Part shown: one piece after another, positions 6,666 to 14,823 of the stretch
Layout: the number at the start of each line of letters is the position of its first letter
Position numbering within the stretch: the stretch's first letter is position 1
From: Campylobacterales bacterium
GTDB taxonomy: Bacteria; Campylobacterota; Campylobacteria; Campylobacterales; Hydrogenimonadaceae
NCBI GenBank assembly: GCA_026986055.1
Contig: JALSPH010000243.1
Span: 1-26,628, forward strand
Reading direction: 5' to 3'
DNA: 26,628 bases
Notes under the pieces: generated by a model
The model's input: the letters and a program-made list of their open reading frames with translations, nothing else
What the model was told of the DNA's origin: nothing
Database searches by the model: none
Made by a program: the position numbers and the translations under genes

Positions 6666-7625
6666 TTACCGTTTGAATTCGGCCCAGAGCAGTCGATGGT
6701 CCGCTATATAGTAGCGGATATACTGGAAAAAACGCCTCTTCTGCTGTTTAGATGAGCCACTCCAAAGATCTTTGAAAAGAGCGTTGTCAAAGTCGAAAAC
6801 TCCCATTTTTCCTGAAAACTCCTCATCCGTTCTGCTCGGGAAAAAGGCAACCTGGTCATAATCGTTGTCACCTGCAAGATTCGTACCTACAAGGTTTGTC
6901 GTATGTTTGGGCAGTGTGAGGCCATAGGCTGCCAACTCGTCGTAAATATCATCGCCGGGTCTGACATGAGGCATATTGAAATCTCCTATCAGAATTATGT
7001 CGTTGTTTGGAGGGCCCATCTGAGTCACCCTCTTTTTCGCCCACTTAGCCAGTGCTTTCGTCTCGAGTCGCCTGATAGCGATATTGCTCCAGTAGAGATG
7101 AACATTCACGATACTGAATTCGAAATCTCCGGCTCTAAAGCTTGCCATGAATGGATTTCGATTGAAACCGGTGAATGGTCCCTCTTCAGGCTCCATTCCC
7201 TCTACGACGATTTTCGAACGCTCATATCCCCTCATGGCCAGCTCGGCGGCAAGGCCGGTCGGCTCTACTCTGCCTTTGCGAAACAGATATCCGAGGCGCT
7301 CATTGTTTCCGGCGATGTCGGTAAAGAAGTAGCCCCACTCTTCACCTAAAAAGGAGTGAAGTTCGTAAAATTGCTCAAGGTTGTCCGAAACCTCCTGAAA
7401 AGCGACGATATCAAATGGTCTCATTATTTCGGCCATTAGATGAAGATGTGGTTTTTCACGCTTTTGGAGTCCGAAGTTCGTAAGGTTCCATGTAGCGATA
7501 AGGAGATTTTTTGAAGTTTTTCGAGGGATGCTTCTTCCCCTTTTTTTTCTATGTTCTCTAATGTTCTCAAGCTCTCGGTCAAGATCGAAACTGTAGTCGA
7601 AGTCGGGCTTTTTGTGGGCTCTCAC
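6666..7625 (-). CDS. endonuclease/exonuclease/phosphatase family protein
   Basis: This 319-aa EEP-fold protein has no export signal; the N-terminus is highly charged (residues 1-39), so it is probably cytoplasmic. Signatures are ATWNLTNFG (44-52), FQEVS with catalytic-type E78, VNVHLYW (H176), IGDFN (D215, N217) and the final ADH in place of SDH near the C-terminus. The substrate may be nucleic acid or a phosphoester. The start is GTG, and GTGA overlaps the stop of the HIT gene, so it is coupled to it. It is the last gene of the long minus-strand run. It is only distantly similar to the secreted EEP protein at 351-1904. The 134 nt beyond its stop hold no convincing terminator. Confidence 0.82.
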   Translation of the reverse strand: MRAHKKPDFDYSFDLDRELENIREHRKKRGRSIPRKTSKNLLIATWNLTNFGLQKREKPHLHLMAEIMRPFDIVAFQEVSDNLEQFYELHSFLGEEWGYFFTDIAGNNERLGYLFRKGRVEPTGLAAELAMRGYERSKIVVEGMEPEEGPFTGFNRNPFMASFRAGDFEFSIVNVHLYWSNIAIRRLETKALAKWAKKRVTQMGPPNNDIILIGDFNMPHVRPGDDIYDELAAYGLTLPKHTTNLVGTNLAGDNDYDQVAFFPSRTDEEFSGKMGVFDFDNALFKDLWSGSSKQQKRRFFQYIRYYIADHRLLWAEFKR

Positions 7626-8125
7626 TCTATATCCTTGAAGTAGTTTTCGCTCATACTTTTAAGCTTTTTGTATATTTGTACAAAATCTACACTGTAGACC
7701 CTTGTATTGCCTACCGTCGTGATGAAATTGGTATCTCGGCTGAAACGTGGTACCAGGTGAAGATGAATATGTTCCGCTATGCCGGCACCGGCTGCAGCGC
7801 CGAGATTCATACCTATATTGACCCCCTCTGCACCGAAGCCGTTTTTTAGCATATCTACACCCTTTTGAGCAAGAAGAGTCATCCTTAGCCACGTTTTTGA
7901 AGGCAGCGACTCCAAAGAGTCGGTGTGGTTATGGGGTATTATCATGAAGTGTCCCGGAGTGTACGGGTATCTGTTCATGACTATAAAACAGAGATCGTCT
8001 CTGTATAAAACCTGAAACTCTTCATCCTTTTGCGGGTTTTCGCTTATGTTGCAAAAGACACACCCCTCTACCTTTTCGCTTTCGGTTATGTACTCGCTCC
8101 TCCAGGGAGCATAAAGATACTCCAT
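7622..8125 (-). CDS. HIT-family nucleotide hydrolase/phosphorylase (Ap4A-type)
   Basis: The protein is 167 aa from the ATG at 8125. That start is favoured over the GTG at 8140 because an AAAGGAGG site sits 5-7 nt before it, inside the longer frame. The histidine triad reads HIHLHLVPR (H119, H121, H123), the nucleotide-binding and catalytic signature. Upstream is CVFC (C22, C25), a zinc-type pair common in this group. HIT proteins of this layout split dinucleoside polyphosphates such as Ap4A or nucleotide conjugates. It is preceded by an AT-rich tandem repeat and coupled to the EEP gene by GTGA overlap. Confidence 0.88.
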   Translation of the reverse strand: MEYLYAPWRSEYITESEKVEGCVFCNISENPQKDEEFQVLYRDDLCFIVMNRYPYTPGHFMIIPHNHTDSLESLPSKTWLRMTLLAQKGVDMLKNGFGAEGVNIGMNLGAAAGAGIAEHIHLHLVPRFSRDTNFITTVGNTRVYSVDFVQIYKKLKSMSENYFKDIE

Positions 8126-8143
8126 CACCCCTCCTTTCACTCA

Positions 8144-8195
8144 TAACTCTCAACTTTTAATTTTTAATTTTTAATTTTTATTTTTTAACTCTCAC
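8144..8195. repeat. AT-rich tandem repeat flanked by a short direct repeat
   Basis: Between dctM and the HIT gene lie about five units of TTTTTAA or close variants (8155-8188). They are bracketed by two copies of TAACTCTCA (8144-8152 and 8186-8194); the second runs into the dctM stop codon. Read on the minus strand the tract is A-rich and lies 20-60 nt upstream of the HIT start. It could act as an UP-like element, vary in length, or be neutral. Confidence 0.7.
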
Positions 8196-9490
8196 CCCCC
8201 TCCCCAGTAGATAAGCTTCGGCCAGACCATTATTATAGCCAGAGCCGTAAGCTGTAGAAGTATGAAAGGTATGACGCCTTTGTAAATATCTTTGGTAGCC
8301 ACTTTGTCGCCCGCTGCACCTTTGAGATAGAAGAGTGCGAAACCGAAAGGGGGCGTAAGAAAGGAGGCCTGCAGGTTCATAGCTATCAAAACGGCGAACC
8401 AGATAGGGTCTATGCCGAAGCTGGCCGCTATAGGTACAAGAATTGGGACGACTATGAAAGCAATCTCTATGAAGTCGACAAAAAAACCGAGAACGAAGAT
8501 TACGGCCATAGATATTAGAACGAACGCCCACATACTGCCTATATCTTCGGTAAAGAAGGCGTGTACGAACTCTCCTCCGTCGAATGCGTTGAAGACGAGG
8601 CTGAATGCGGTGGCGCCTATGAGTATCATAAATATCATAGCGCTCAGTTTCACCGTCTCCAAAGAGGCGTAACGTAGAATCTCCCACGAAAAGGTTCCTT
8701 TCACGACGGTCAATATGATCGCACCGACGACGCCTACGGCAGCCGACTCCGTGGGACTTGCAATACCGGCGAAAATCGACCCTAATACTGCTACGATAAG
8801 CAGAAGAGGAGGAATTATGGCTTTTGAAGCTTCCAATAAAAGAGCGGCGTAGGGTTTGCCGCAACTCTCCATAGCAGGAGCGGTCTGCGGCTTCAGCCAG
8901 GAGAGAGCGAGAATGTACAAAACGTATAGAGCGACAAGGAGCAGCCCCGGCACGACGGCCGCTTTGAAAAGATCACCGACGCTTACGTACATCACATCGC
9001 CAAGGACTATGAGAACCACGGAAGGGGGTATGATCTGCCCCAAAGTTCCGCTTGCCGCTATGGTACCGCTTGCAAGAGATGGAGAGTAGCGGTGCTTTAG
9101 CATAATAGGAAGCGTTATAAGACCCATCATGACTACGCTAGCTCCTACTATGCCTGTACTTGCGGCAAGAATAGCCCCTACGAGTACGGTGGAGATGGCA
9201 AGCCCTCCGCGCACGGGACCGAAGAGCCTTCCCATAGACTCGAGCAGATCTTCCGCCATTTTCGACTTTTCCAGCACAAGGCCCATGAAAATGAAAAGAG
9301 GTACTGCCATCAATGTGAAGTTCTGCATGATGCCGTATATTCTAAAAGGGAGCAGCTCGAAAACCTGCAGCCCGACATCCCATGGAAAGAGGATGGCAAA
9401 GAGGATGGCGACTCCCCCGAAAGCGAAGGCAACAGGCACTCCTAGAAGCAGAAAAACGAGTGCGGCAAGAAACATCAGCATTCCGATCAT
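8192..9490 (-). CDS. dctM: TRAP transporter large permease subunit
   Basis: This is a 432-aa, very hydrophobic protein with about 12 membrane segments, the right size for DctM. It is the main channel of tripartite ATP-independent periplasmic transporters, which use a sodium or proton gradient to take up organic acids or similar solutes. Family features include LLLGVPVAFAFGG near the start, GPVRGGLAISTVLVGAILA with AASTGIVGASVV, and SGTLGQIIPPS. I chose ATG 9490 over the upstream in-frame ATG at 9598, which lies within dctQ; the ATG overlaps the dctQ stop as ATGA. No DctP binding protein gene is adjacent or in the window. The solute is unknown. Confidence 0.93.
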   Translation of the reverse strand: MIGMLMFLAALVFLLLGVPVAFAFGGVAILFAILFPWDVGLQVFELLPFRIYGIMQNFTLMAVPLFIFMGLVLEKSKMAEDLLESMGRLFGPVRGGLAISTVLVGAILAASTGIVGASVVMMGLITLPIMLKHRYSPSLASGTIAASGTLGQIIPPSVVLIVLGDVMYVSVGDLFKAAVVPGLLLVALYVLYILALSWLKPQTAPAMESCGKPYAALLLEASKAIIPPLLLIVAVLGSIFAGIASPTESAAVGVVGAIILTVVKGTFSWEILRYASLETVKLSAMIFMILIGATAFSLVFNAFDGGEFVHAFFTEDIGSMWAFVLISMAVIFVLGFFVDFIEIAFIVVPILVPIAASFGIDPIWFAVLIAMNLQASFLTPPFGFALFYLKGAAGDKVATKDIYKGVIPFILLQLTALAIIMVWPKLIYWGGG

Positions 9491-10008
9491 CTCAGACTCC
9501 CGAGCCTGTAAATAGCCTTTATCGTTTCGCTTATCGCCTGCAGCAGAAGCAGTCCGAAAGAGATAAGTATGAAAGACTTTATGATATAGCGGCAGCATAA
9601 TCCGCCCGGATCAGGGCTCGCCTCATTTTGAAGAAAGCTTTGAAGAGTGAAGTCCCAGCTGAACCATACCACCAAAAGAGCCAACGGTACGACAAAAAAG
9701 AGCATAGAGAAGATATGTACATATATTTTCGTACGCGGTGAGAATCTACTGTAGAGTATGTCGACTCTGACATGTTTGTCATGCTTCAAAGCGTATGAGA
9801 GTCCAAGAAGAAAGAGAATATCGAAAAGGTGCCACTCCAACTCCTGGAGTGCGACGGAACCTTCATGAAAAATATATCTCATAGAGGCGTCGTAAACTAT
9901 TAAGAGTGCAAGGAAGATGGCAGCTATGGCACCAACCGTACCGGCCCATTTGCTCAGCTCGTCTATGTAGAAGGAGATTTTTAAAAGAGTCCCTTTTGGT
10001 TCTTGCAT
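9487..10008 (-). CDS. dctQ: TRAP transporter small permease subunit
   Basis: This 173-aa protein has four hydrophobic segments (about 22-44, 60-76, 95-117, 143-160), as in DctQ, which pairs with DctM in the inner membrane. Typical features are VYDASMRYIF, a mid-protein ELEWHLFDILFLLG, KHVRVDIL, and a PGGLCCRYIIK loop before the last helix. The PGGL loop is seen in a subgroup often annotated for mannitol or chloroaromatic TRAP systems; substrate transfer by homology is not safe. The SD (AAGGAAG) overlaps the murF stop region, and only 9 nt separate the genes, so it appears to be expressed with the cell-wall genes. Confidence 0.9.
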   Translation of the reverse strand: MQEPKGTLLKISFYIDELSKWAGTVGAIAAIFLALLIVYDASMRYIFHEGSVALQELEWHLFDILFLLGLSYALKHDKHVRVDILYSRFSPRTKIYVHIFSMLFFVVPLALLVVWFSWDFTLQSFLQNEASPDPGGLCCRYIIKSFILISFGLLLLQAISETIKAIYRLGSLR

Positions 10009-10017
10009 CTTCTTCCT

Positions 10018-11448
10018 TTATATGAAGCTCGGTGCGTCGTTTGCAAAGAGTATGAGATCGCCCGGAGCCGTCTTTTCTGCCAGTATCTGCTCCATTTTGG
10101 ATTTATCTTCCAGGATTTGCAGCTTCTCTTTGTCGACGTACTTTTTGAAAATAGGACGGTTGATTTTGGAAGTAACGATGATAAGATCGAATATTTCATC
10201 CGCCTTTTTGGCCACTTTTTCGTTTAGCTCCACATCGCTCTCTACCAACCCCGGCGTAATCAGAACCTTTCTGCCCTTATACTGAGAAACCAGCTCGAAG
10301 GATGAGAGCATACCCTCTACGTTACCGTTGAAACTGTCATCTATGATGATCTTGCCGCCGGCATCTATGCGCTGAAGCCTGTGCTCTACAGGCTTCAGCT
10401 CTTTTGCGTAGGAAACAGCTTCCTCGTAAGGAAGGCCAAGATCGTTAGCGACATGAAGTGCAGCCGTAACGTTTACGGCGTTGAAAGCACCAAGCAGGGG
10501 AATTTGCACATGCAGACTCTTTGGCCCCAAAGCAAGATCGAACTCGACACCCTCCAGCGTAGCTTTCACACTCTCTATCTCATCGCCGAAGATCTTTACT
10601 TTTTCGTTTGGTTTGACCTTTGCAGATTTGTGTACCCATGCTCTTTTTAGTCTCGGGCTGGCCACTATCTCCATTTTCGTATCTCTAATGTGCTGAAGTG
10701 TCTTGAAATACTCTATATGTTGAGGTCCTACGACTCCCACCACGGCATAGTGCGGCTTTACGAAGTTCGTGATTTCGGCTATATCACCAGCTCCTCTGGC
10801 GCCCATTTCGACGATATAGACATCGGTATCTTCCGGCAGCGACTCGTTTATATCCTTTATTACTCCACCGAGCGTGTTCACGCTTCTGGGAGTGGCATAA
10901 ACCTTCATTTTTCTTCCGGCGATCTGTGCCAGAAAATTCTTTATGCTTGTTTTGCCGTAACTTGCCGTTATACCCACTACTATCAGATCGGGCATACTTT
11001 CGAGCCTCTTTTTGGCGGCAAGTTTGTAGCCGTGCATAAGCACCTTCTCTATAGCCATCGAGCCTATAACGGCGACCGCAAGTGGAAGAATGACTCCGAA
11101 ACTCTCGCTTCCTCTGGCGAGCATGAGCAGATCCTGGAAAAGGGTAAGTGAGAGCAACAGTGCAAAAAAACGTTTTATGCGGCCGGTTAGGACCAGCTTT
11201 TTATCGAGCTTTTTGTGCCAGAGCCACAGAGTCGGAAGATAGGCGAAATAGAAGTAGATCCAGAAGTAAATACCGGTAAAGTAGTATGCAAATAGCGGAA
11301 TCAGAAAATAGATGATGTGCCAGTGGTATTTGGTGTGGTGCAGAACCACCCTCTCAATTTTGTAACTGTACCACTGAAGGTTCGTTGCAAGATACCAACC
11401 GAGTGAGAGGACCAGCAATATATGCGAAATTAAAAGAAACCAACTCAT
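10018..11448 (-). CDS. murF: UDP-N-acetylmuramoyl-tripeptide--D-alanyl-D-alanine ligase
   Basis: MurF adds D-Ala-D-Ala to the UDP-MurNAc-tripeptide with ATP, the last cytoplasmic step in building the peptidoglycan stem peptide. The 476-aa product has an N-terminal membrane part (about 1-135, four or five hydrophobic segments) fused to the ligase, as is usual in Campylobacterota. The ATP loop is GITASYGKTS (159-168, K166). Further Mur ligase motifs are YIVEMGARGAGDI, GVVGPQHIEYF, the LGAFNAVN turn, VEHRLQRI and IDDSFNGN. It starts at ATG 11448, overlapping the acylphosphatase stop (ATGA). Its substrate D-Ala-D-Ala comes from ddl in the same run. Confidence 0.94.
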   Translation of the reverse strand: MSWFLLISHILLVLSLGWYLATNLQWYSYKIERVVLHHTKYHWHIIYFLIPLFAYYFTGIYFWIYFYFAYLPTLWLWHKKLDKKLVLTGRIKRFFALLLSLTLFQDLLMLARGSESFGVILPLAVAVIGSMAIEKVLMHGYKLAAKKRLESMPDLIVVGITASYGKTSIKNFLAQIAGRKMKVYATPRSVNTLGGVIKDINESLPEDTDVYIVEMGARGAGDIAEITNFVKPHYAVVGVVGPQHIEYFKTLQHIRDTKMEIVASPRLKRAWVHKSAKVKPNEKVKIFGDEIESVKATLEGVEFDLALGPKSLHVQIPLLGAFNAVNVTAALHVANDLGLPYEEAVSYAKELKPVEHRLQRIDAGGKIIIDDSFNGNVEGMLSSFELVSQYKGRKVLITPGLVESDVELNEKVAKKADEIFDLIIVTSKINRPIFKKYVDKEKLQILEDKSKMEQILAEKTAPGDLILFANDAPSFI

Positions 11449-11717
11449 CTTATTATCCCAAATTCGTGAAACGGCTCTTCAAAAGGTATCTCTTCACACT
11501 CTATCGACTCTACCTGCGACATTGGCGACCCCTTTTTCAAGATCTCTTTGAACTCACCGAGCGACTCTTCGGGAGTGTCTACTACGGCTACTACGCTGCC
11601 GTCGGTAAGGTTTCTTACATAACCTCTGAAACCTGCCGCTTTCGCCGCCTCTGCGACATGTTTTCTGTACCAGACTCCCTGTACCCTGCCCTTTACGATA
11701 CATCTAAACCGTTTCAA
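11445..11717 (-). CDS. acyP: acylphosphatase
   Basis: The 90-aa size and motifs fit acylphosphatase, which hydrolyses carboxyl-phosphate bonds such as those in acetyl phosphate. Key features are VKGRVQGVWYRKHV with catalytic Arg (R18) and GYVRNLTDGSV with catalytic Asn (N35). The start is TTG at 11717, well supported by GGAGG 6 nt upstream; the gene begins inside the last codons of the hydrolase gene (14-nt overlap). It is coupled to murF by ATGA. A role in clearing acyl-phosphate by-products of the neighbouring ATP-dependent ligases is speculative. Confidence 0.92.
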   Translation of the reverse strand: MKRFRCIVKGRVQGVWYRKHVAEAAKAAGFRGYVRNLTDGSVVAVVDTPEESLGEFKEILKKGSPMSQVESIECEEIPFEEPFHEFGIIR

Positions 11718-12429
11718 GAAACGCCTCCAACCTTTTTGTCACCTCTTTTTTACGTTTTAGAAAGAAGTAGTGGTCACCTTCGAAAATCTCCAACTTGGCA
11801 TTTGGCATGATTTCGGCGATCTTCCTGCCTGCTTCAAGCGGAGTCGCTCTGTCTTCACTGCCCCAACAGATAAGTGCAGGGGCCAAGAATGCTGCGAAAG
11901 TGCCGCTGAAATCCTCATCTACTACCCTCTTGAATGTCTCGTACATATTTTGCGGCATTCCGGCCGCATCTGCCGAGACGAAAAACTTTCTAAGCTCATC
12001 GCCGCCGAAAGGCTTCAAAAGCTTGAAGAGTGCGATTTTGGCACGAACTTTCAGAGGTTTTGGCATAACGATGCCGGCACTTGAGAGAAGTATCAATCTC
12101 TCAGGCTGCAGCAAAGCGGCCACTTTTCCTCCGAAGGAGTGGCCGACAACGGCATATGCAGCGGTATCTATCTGCTGCATAAAGGCATCGACTATCGCCG
12201 CATAGTCATGGGTGCCCAAAACCGTAAGGTTTTCGCTTTTGCCAAATCCGGGAAGGTCGACGTATATGTGGCGAAAACTCTCCAGCCCATCGCCGAACGC
12301 CTGTTTCATCAGCTCTTTGTTGCTTCCCCATCCATGCAGAAAGAGTATGCTTTTTCTGTTTGTACGATTGTGAATGTCGTAGGAGATTCTGAACTTTTCA
12401 CCCCTGTACTCTACCTCTTTTACGGCCAT
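11704..12429 (-). CDS. alpha/beta hydrolase
   Basis: This 241-aa cytoplasmic alpha/beta-hydrolase-fold protein has a complete catalytic triad candidate: nucleophile S98 in GHSFGG, D193 in WGSEDRATP and H220 in EGDHY. An oxyanion-type HGWGSN lies at 32-37. A homologue next to murF is, from memory, found in C. jejuni (Cj0796c). Substrate is unknown; esterase, lipase or a C-C hydrolase activity are possible. It starts at ATG 12429, one nt after the phosphatase stop, and its end overlaps acyP. Confidence 0.87.
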   Translation of the reverse strand: MAVKEVEYRGEKFRISYDIHNRTNRKSILFLHGWGSNKELMKQAFGDGLESFRHIYVDLPGFGKSENLTVLGTHDYAAIVDAFMQQIDTAAYAVVGHSFGGKVAALLQPERLILLSSAGIVMPKPLKVRAKIALFKLLKPFGGDELRKFFVSADAAGMPQNMYETFKRVVDEDFSGTFAAFLAPALICWGSEDRATPLEAGRKIAEIMPNAKLEIFEGDHYFFLKRKKEVTKRLEAFLETV

Positions 12430-12430
12430 G

Positions 12431-13114
12431 CTACTCTCTTCTTAAAATAACATTGTTTATGAAGTCGGAGATGAAACTCTCCTTCTCCTCTTTGAAACGC
12501 CTCTTCATCTCTTCTCGCGGCAGATTTTCGGTCCACTCGAAGATGTCGGCATCGGGATGCTCTTTTTTATATTTTTTGAACTCTTCGAAATAGAAGTCGA
12601 TGATGCCTGCATTTGAACTTTTTATGTGCCCGTACGGGAGAAATTTGAGCTGGTCGATCTGCTCCAGGGGAACCCCCTCCTTCCAGTAGAGGTAGAAGGT
12701 GGCGGCAAGCCCCGTCCTGTCCGCTCCCGCTTTGCAGTGCATCAGCACCGGATACTCGGCCTCTTCGAAAGCCTTCGCCATACTTTCGAGCCGGTTTCTG
12801 TCGGGCAGATCACGTGAATAGACCTCCACGTCTATCATTTTCACCCCTGCCTCTTCACATGCCATCTTCTCAAGCATATAGACGGGACTGTGAGGCTGGG
12901 TACCTCTGAGGTTTATCACCGTCTTGATCCCCTTATCTTTGACGATCTTTTTGAGCTGCCAAGGTGTAGGCTGACTCGAGCGGTATAGCCTGTCGTTCAC
13001 TTTGTGAAGGTTCAGCCTAAATATGTTGGTGAAGTTGTGTTCGGTTATCATCGCGGTGAACCAGGCTTTGATCTTCTGCCAGAGAGTCTCGTACTTTACC
13101 GGTGGTTTGCTCAT
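12431..13114 (-). CDS. protein-tyrosine/dual-specificity phosphatase-like protein
   Basis: This 227-aa protein has the cysteine phosphatase loop HCKAGADRTG (C127, R133) preceded by the typical VLM strand. A general-acid Asp may lie in YSRDLPD (about 99-105). The early part has YRSSQPT and GIKTVINLRG, features of the Siw14/DSP-type group. Residues 12-22 (WQKIKAWFTAM) are amphipathic and may touch the membrane. Its ATG overlaps the msbA stop (ATGA). The place between msbA and murF suggests an envelope-linked substrate such as a lipid or sugar phosphate, but phosphotyrosine or inositol phosphates are equally possible. Confidence 0.83.
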   Translation of the reverse strand: MSKPPVKYETLWQKIKAWFTAMITEHNFTNIFRLNLHKVNDRLYRSSQPTPWQLKKIVKDKGIKTVINLRGTQPHSPVYMLEKMACEEAGVKMIDVEVYSRDLPDRNRLESMAKAFEEAEYPVLMHCKAGADRTGLAATFYLYWKEGVPLEQIDQLKFLPYGHIKSSNAGIIDFYFEEFKKYKKEHPDADIFEWTENLPREEMKRRFKEEKESFISDFINNVILRRE

Positions 13115-14823
13115 CTATTGTCCATATGGTATAGTTTTTTGAATGTTTCGCAATTTTTGGATAGCTCCTCTTTAGTACCGGAGCATACGATGTTTCCATG
13201 CTCGAAAACCAGTATCTTGTCCGCCCTTTCTATGGTGGAGAGCCTATGGGCGATCATGAATACTATCAAATCCTCTTTCAGCCTGTATATCGTCTCTATT
13301 ATGGCCGCTTCGCTTTTGTTGTCCAGAGCACTGGTGGCTTCATCCAAAATGAGAATATCGGGCTCTTTGTAAAGTGCCCTTGCTATCGCTATGCGCTGAC
13401 GCTGCCCGCCCGAGAGGTTCGTGCCGCCTTCGCTCAAAACTGTGTATATACCTTCAGGCAGGCTCTTTACATACTCCCAAAGATTCGCTTTCCTTAAAGC
13501 CTCCTCCACCTTTTTGGGGTCGGGGTTCTCCACTCCATAGGCTATATTTGCCGCTATAGTGTCGTTGCTTATGTATATTCTTTGGGTGACTATCGCTATC
13601 TTGTTTCTCAAAGAGGTTACGTCAAGTTCACGGCTGTCGATACCGTTTATCTCCACTACCCCCTCCGCCGGATCGTAAAAGCGCAAAATGAGATTTACCA
13701 TAGAGCTCTTTCCGCCGCCGCTGTCACCGACCAGTCCTACGACCTCACCCTTTTGGGCCTCAAAAGAGACACCTCTTAACGCTATCGTTTCACCGTACCT
13801 TAGAGTCACACCTTTGAATGCGATCTTCTCCACCCTTTCAAGCATCTTTTCGCCGCTTACTATCATCGGCTTGTAGTTCATTATCTGCTCTATCCTCTCG
13901 TTGGCGGCTATAGCGTCCTGAAAACGGTTGTAGGCGCCGGAGATTCTTCTAAGGGGGTCTATGAGAAGCGAAAGGGCGGTAAGAAAAGAGAAGAATTCAC
14001 CGGTAGTCATACTCTTTTCGATGAGAACCTCCCTACCCCCTATGATGATGACGGCAGTTATCGCAACTGCGGCTACCAGCTCCAAAATAGGCACAAGCAT
14101 CTGCTGAACTTTTACCGTCTTTATGTTCGTTTCGAAGAAGCGGCGGTTATGCTCTTTGAAGCGGCCCAGTTCGTAGGGCTGGGCGTTGTAGGATTTTATC
14201 ATCTCATAGTTGGCGAAAATCTCCGACAGCGAAGCGATAAGGTCCGAGTTTTGCTCCTGTGCCGTGTGGGAGAGCTTTTTTATCTTTCTCGAGATCACCT
14301 CTACCGGATAGATGGCAAGAGGTATGATGATAAGAGAGTAGAGGGCAAGTTTCGGACTCTGGTATATCACGACGCCAAGAAGAGCGAAAACCGTCAGAAT
14401 CTCTCTCAAAAAGACGGCCATCTCCGACGAAATGGCGTTTTGAATACGCAAAATATCGTTGCTTATGCGGCTTATCAACTCCCCGCTATGGTATCTGAAG
14501 TGAAAATCCATATCGAGATTTATCATATGCGCGAGCATTCTGTCGCGAAGCTTACGTATGATGTCCATTCCTATGTAGCTCAGAGCGTAGCTCTGCATGA
14601 AGGTTCCGACCCCTTTTGCCAGAAAAGCCAAAACGATGAAGGCCGGTACTATATATAGCATCTCTACATTATGCTCTACGAATATTTTATCCATCAAAGG
14701 CTTGACTATATAGGCGATGGCGGCGGTGGCACCGGATGCGAGTATCATGCCGATTACGGCTGCCGTTATATAGAGGCCGTACCCTTTGTAGTAGGGAAGA
14801 TAGGTTTTTAGAAAGTGTCTCAA
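13111..14823 (-). CDS. msbA: lipid A export ABC transporter, ATP-binding/permease (MsbA-type)
   Basis: The protein is 570 aa from TTG 14823, which overlaps the ddl stop as TTGA and has AGGAAG at SD distance. A longer in-frame start at 14934 lies inside ddl and adds an unlike Arg/Lys-rich leader. The N-terminal half has six membrane helices with exporter features (FRYHSGELISRISND). The C-terminal nucleotide domain has Walker A GDSGGGKSS (366-374), signature LSGGQ (470-474), Walker B with DEATSALD (494-501) and the switch His (H526). MsbA moves lipid A-core across the inner membrane. In C. jejuni I recall msbA between cysS and pyrD; here it is in the ddl-murF run. Confidence 0.9.
   Translation of the reverse strand: MRHFLKTYLPYYKGYGLYITAAVIGMILASGATAAIAYIVKPLMDKIFVEHNVEMLYIVPAFIVLAFLAKGVGTFMQSYALSYIGMDIIRKLRDRMLAHMINLDMDFHFRYHSGELISRISNDILRIQNAISSEMAVFLREILTVFALLGVVIYQSPKLALYSLIIIPLAIYPVEVISRKIKKLSHTAQEQNSDLIASLSEIFANYEMIKSYNAQPYELGRFKEHNRRFFETNIKTVKVQQMLVPILELVAAVAITAVIIIGGREVLIEKSMTTGEFFSFLTALSLLIDPLRRISGAYNRFQDAIAANERIEQIMNYKPMIVSGEKMLERVEKIAFKGVTLRYGETIALRGVSFEAQKGEVVGLVGDSGGGKSSMVNLILRFYDPAEGVVEINGIDSRELDVTSLRNKIAIVTQRIYISNDTIAANIAYGVENPDPKKVEEALRKANLWEYVKSLPEGIYTVLSEGGTNLSGGQRQRIAIARALYKEPDILILDEATSALDNKSEAAIIETIYRLKEDLIVFMIAHRLSTIERADKILVFEHGNIVCSGTKEELSKNCETFKKLYHMDNR

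Noticed and set aside
8155..8188. CRISPR-like array
   Set aside because: The units are 7 bp, contiguous and without spacers.
8178..8864. 228-codon Arg/Tyr-rich minus-strand frame inside dctM
   Set aside because: It is a frame-shifted shadow of the dctM coding sequence; the Arg-rich content comes from reading the wrong phase.
10690..11151. 153-codon plus-strand frame opposite murF
   Set aside because: Antisense to murF, no recognisable domain and no plausible start context.
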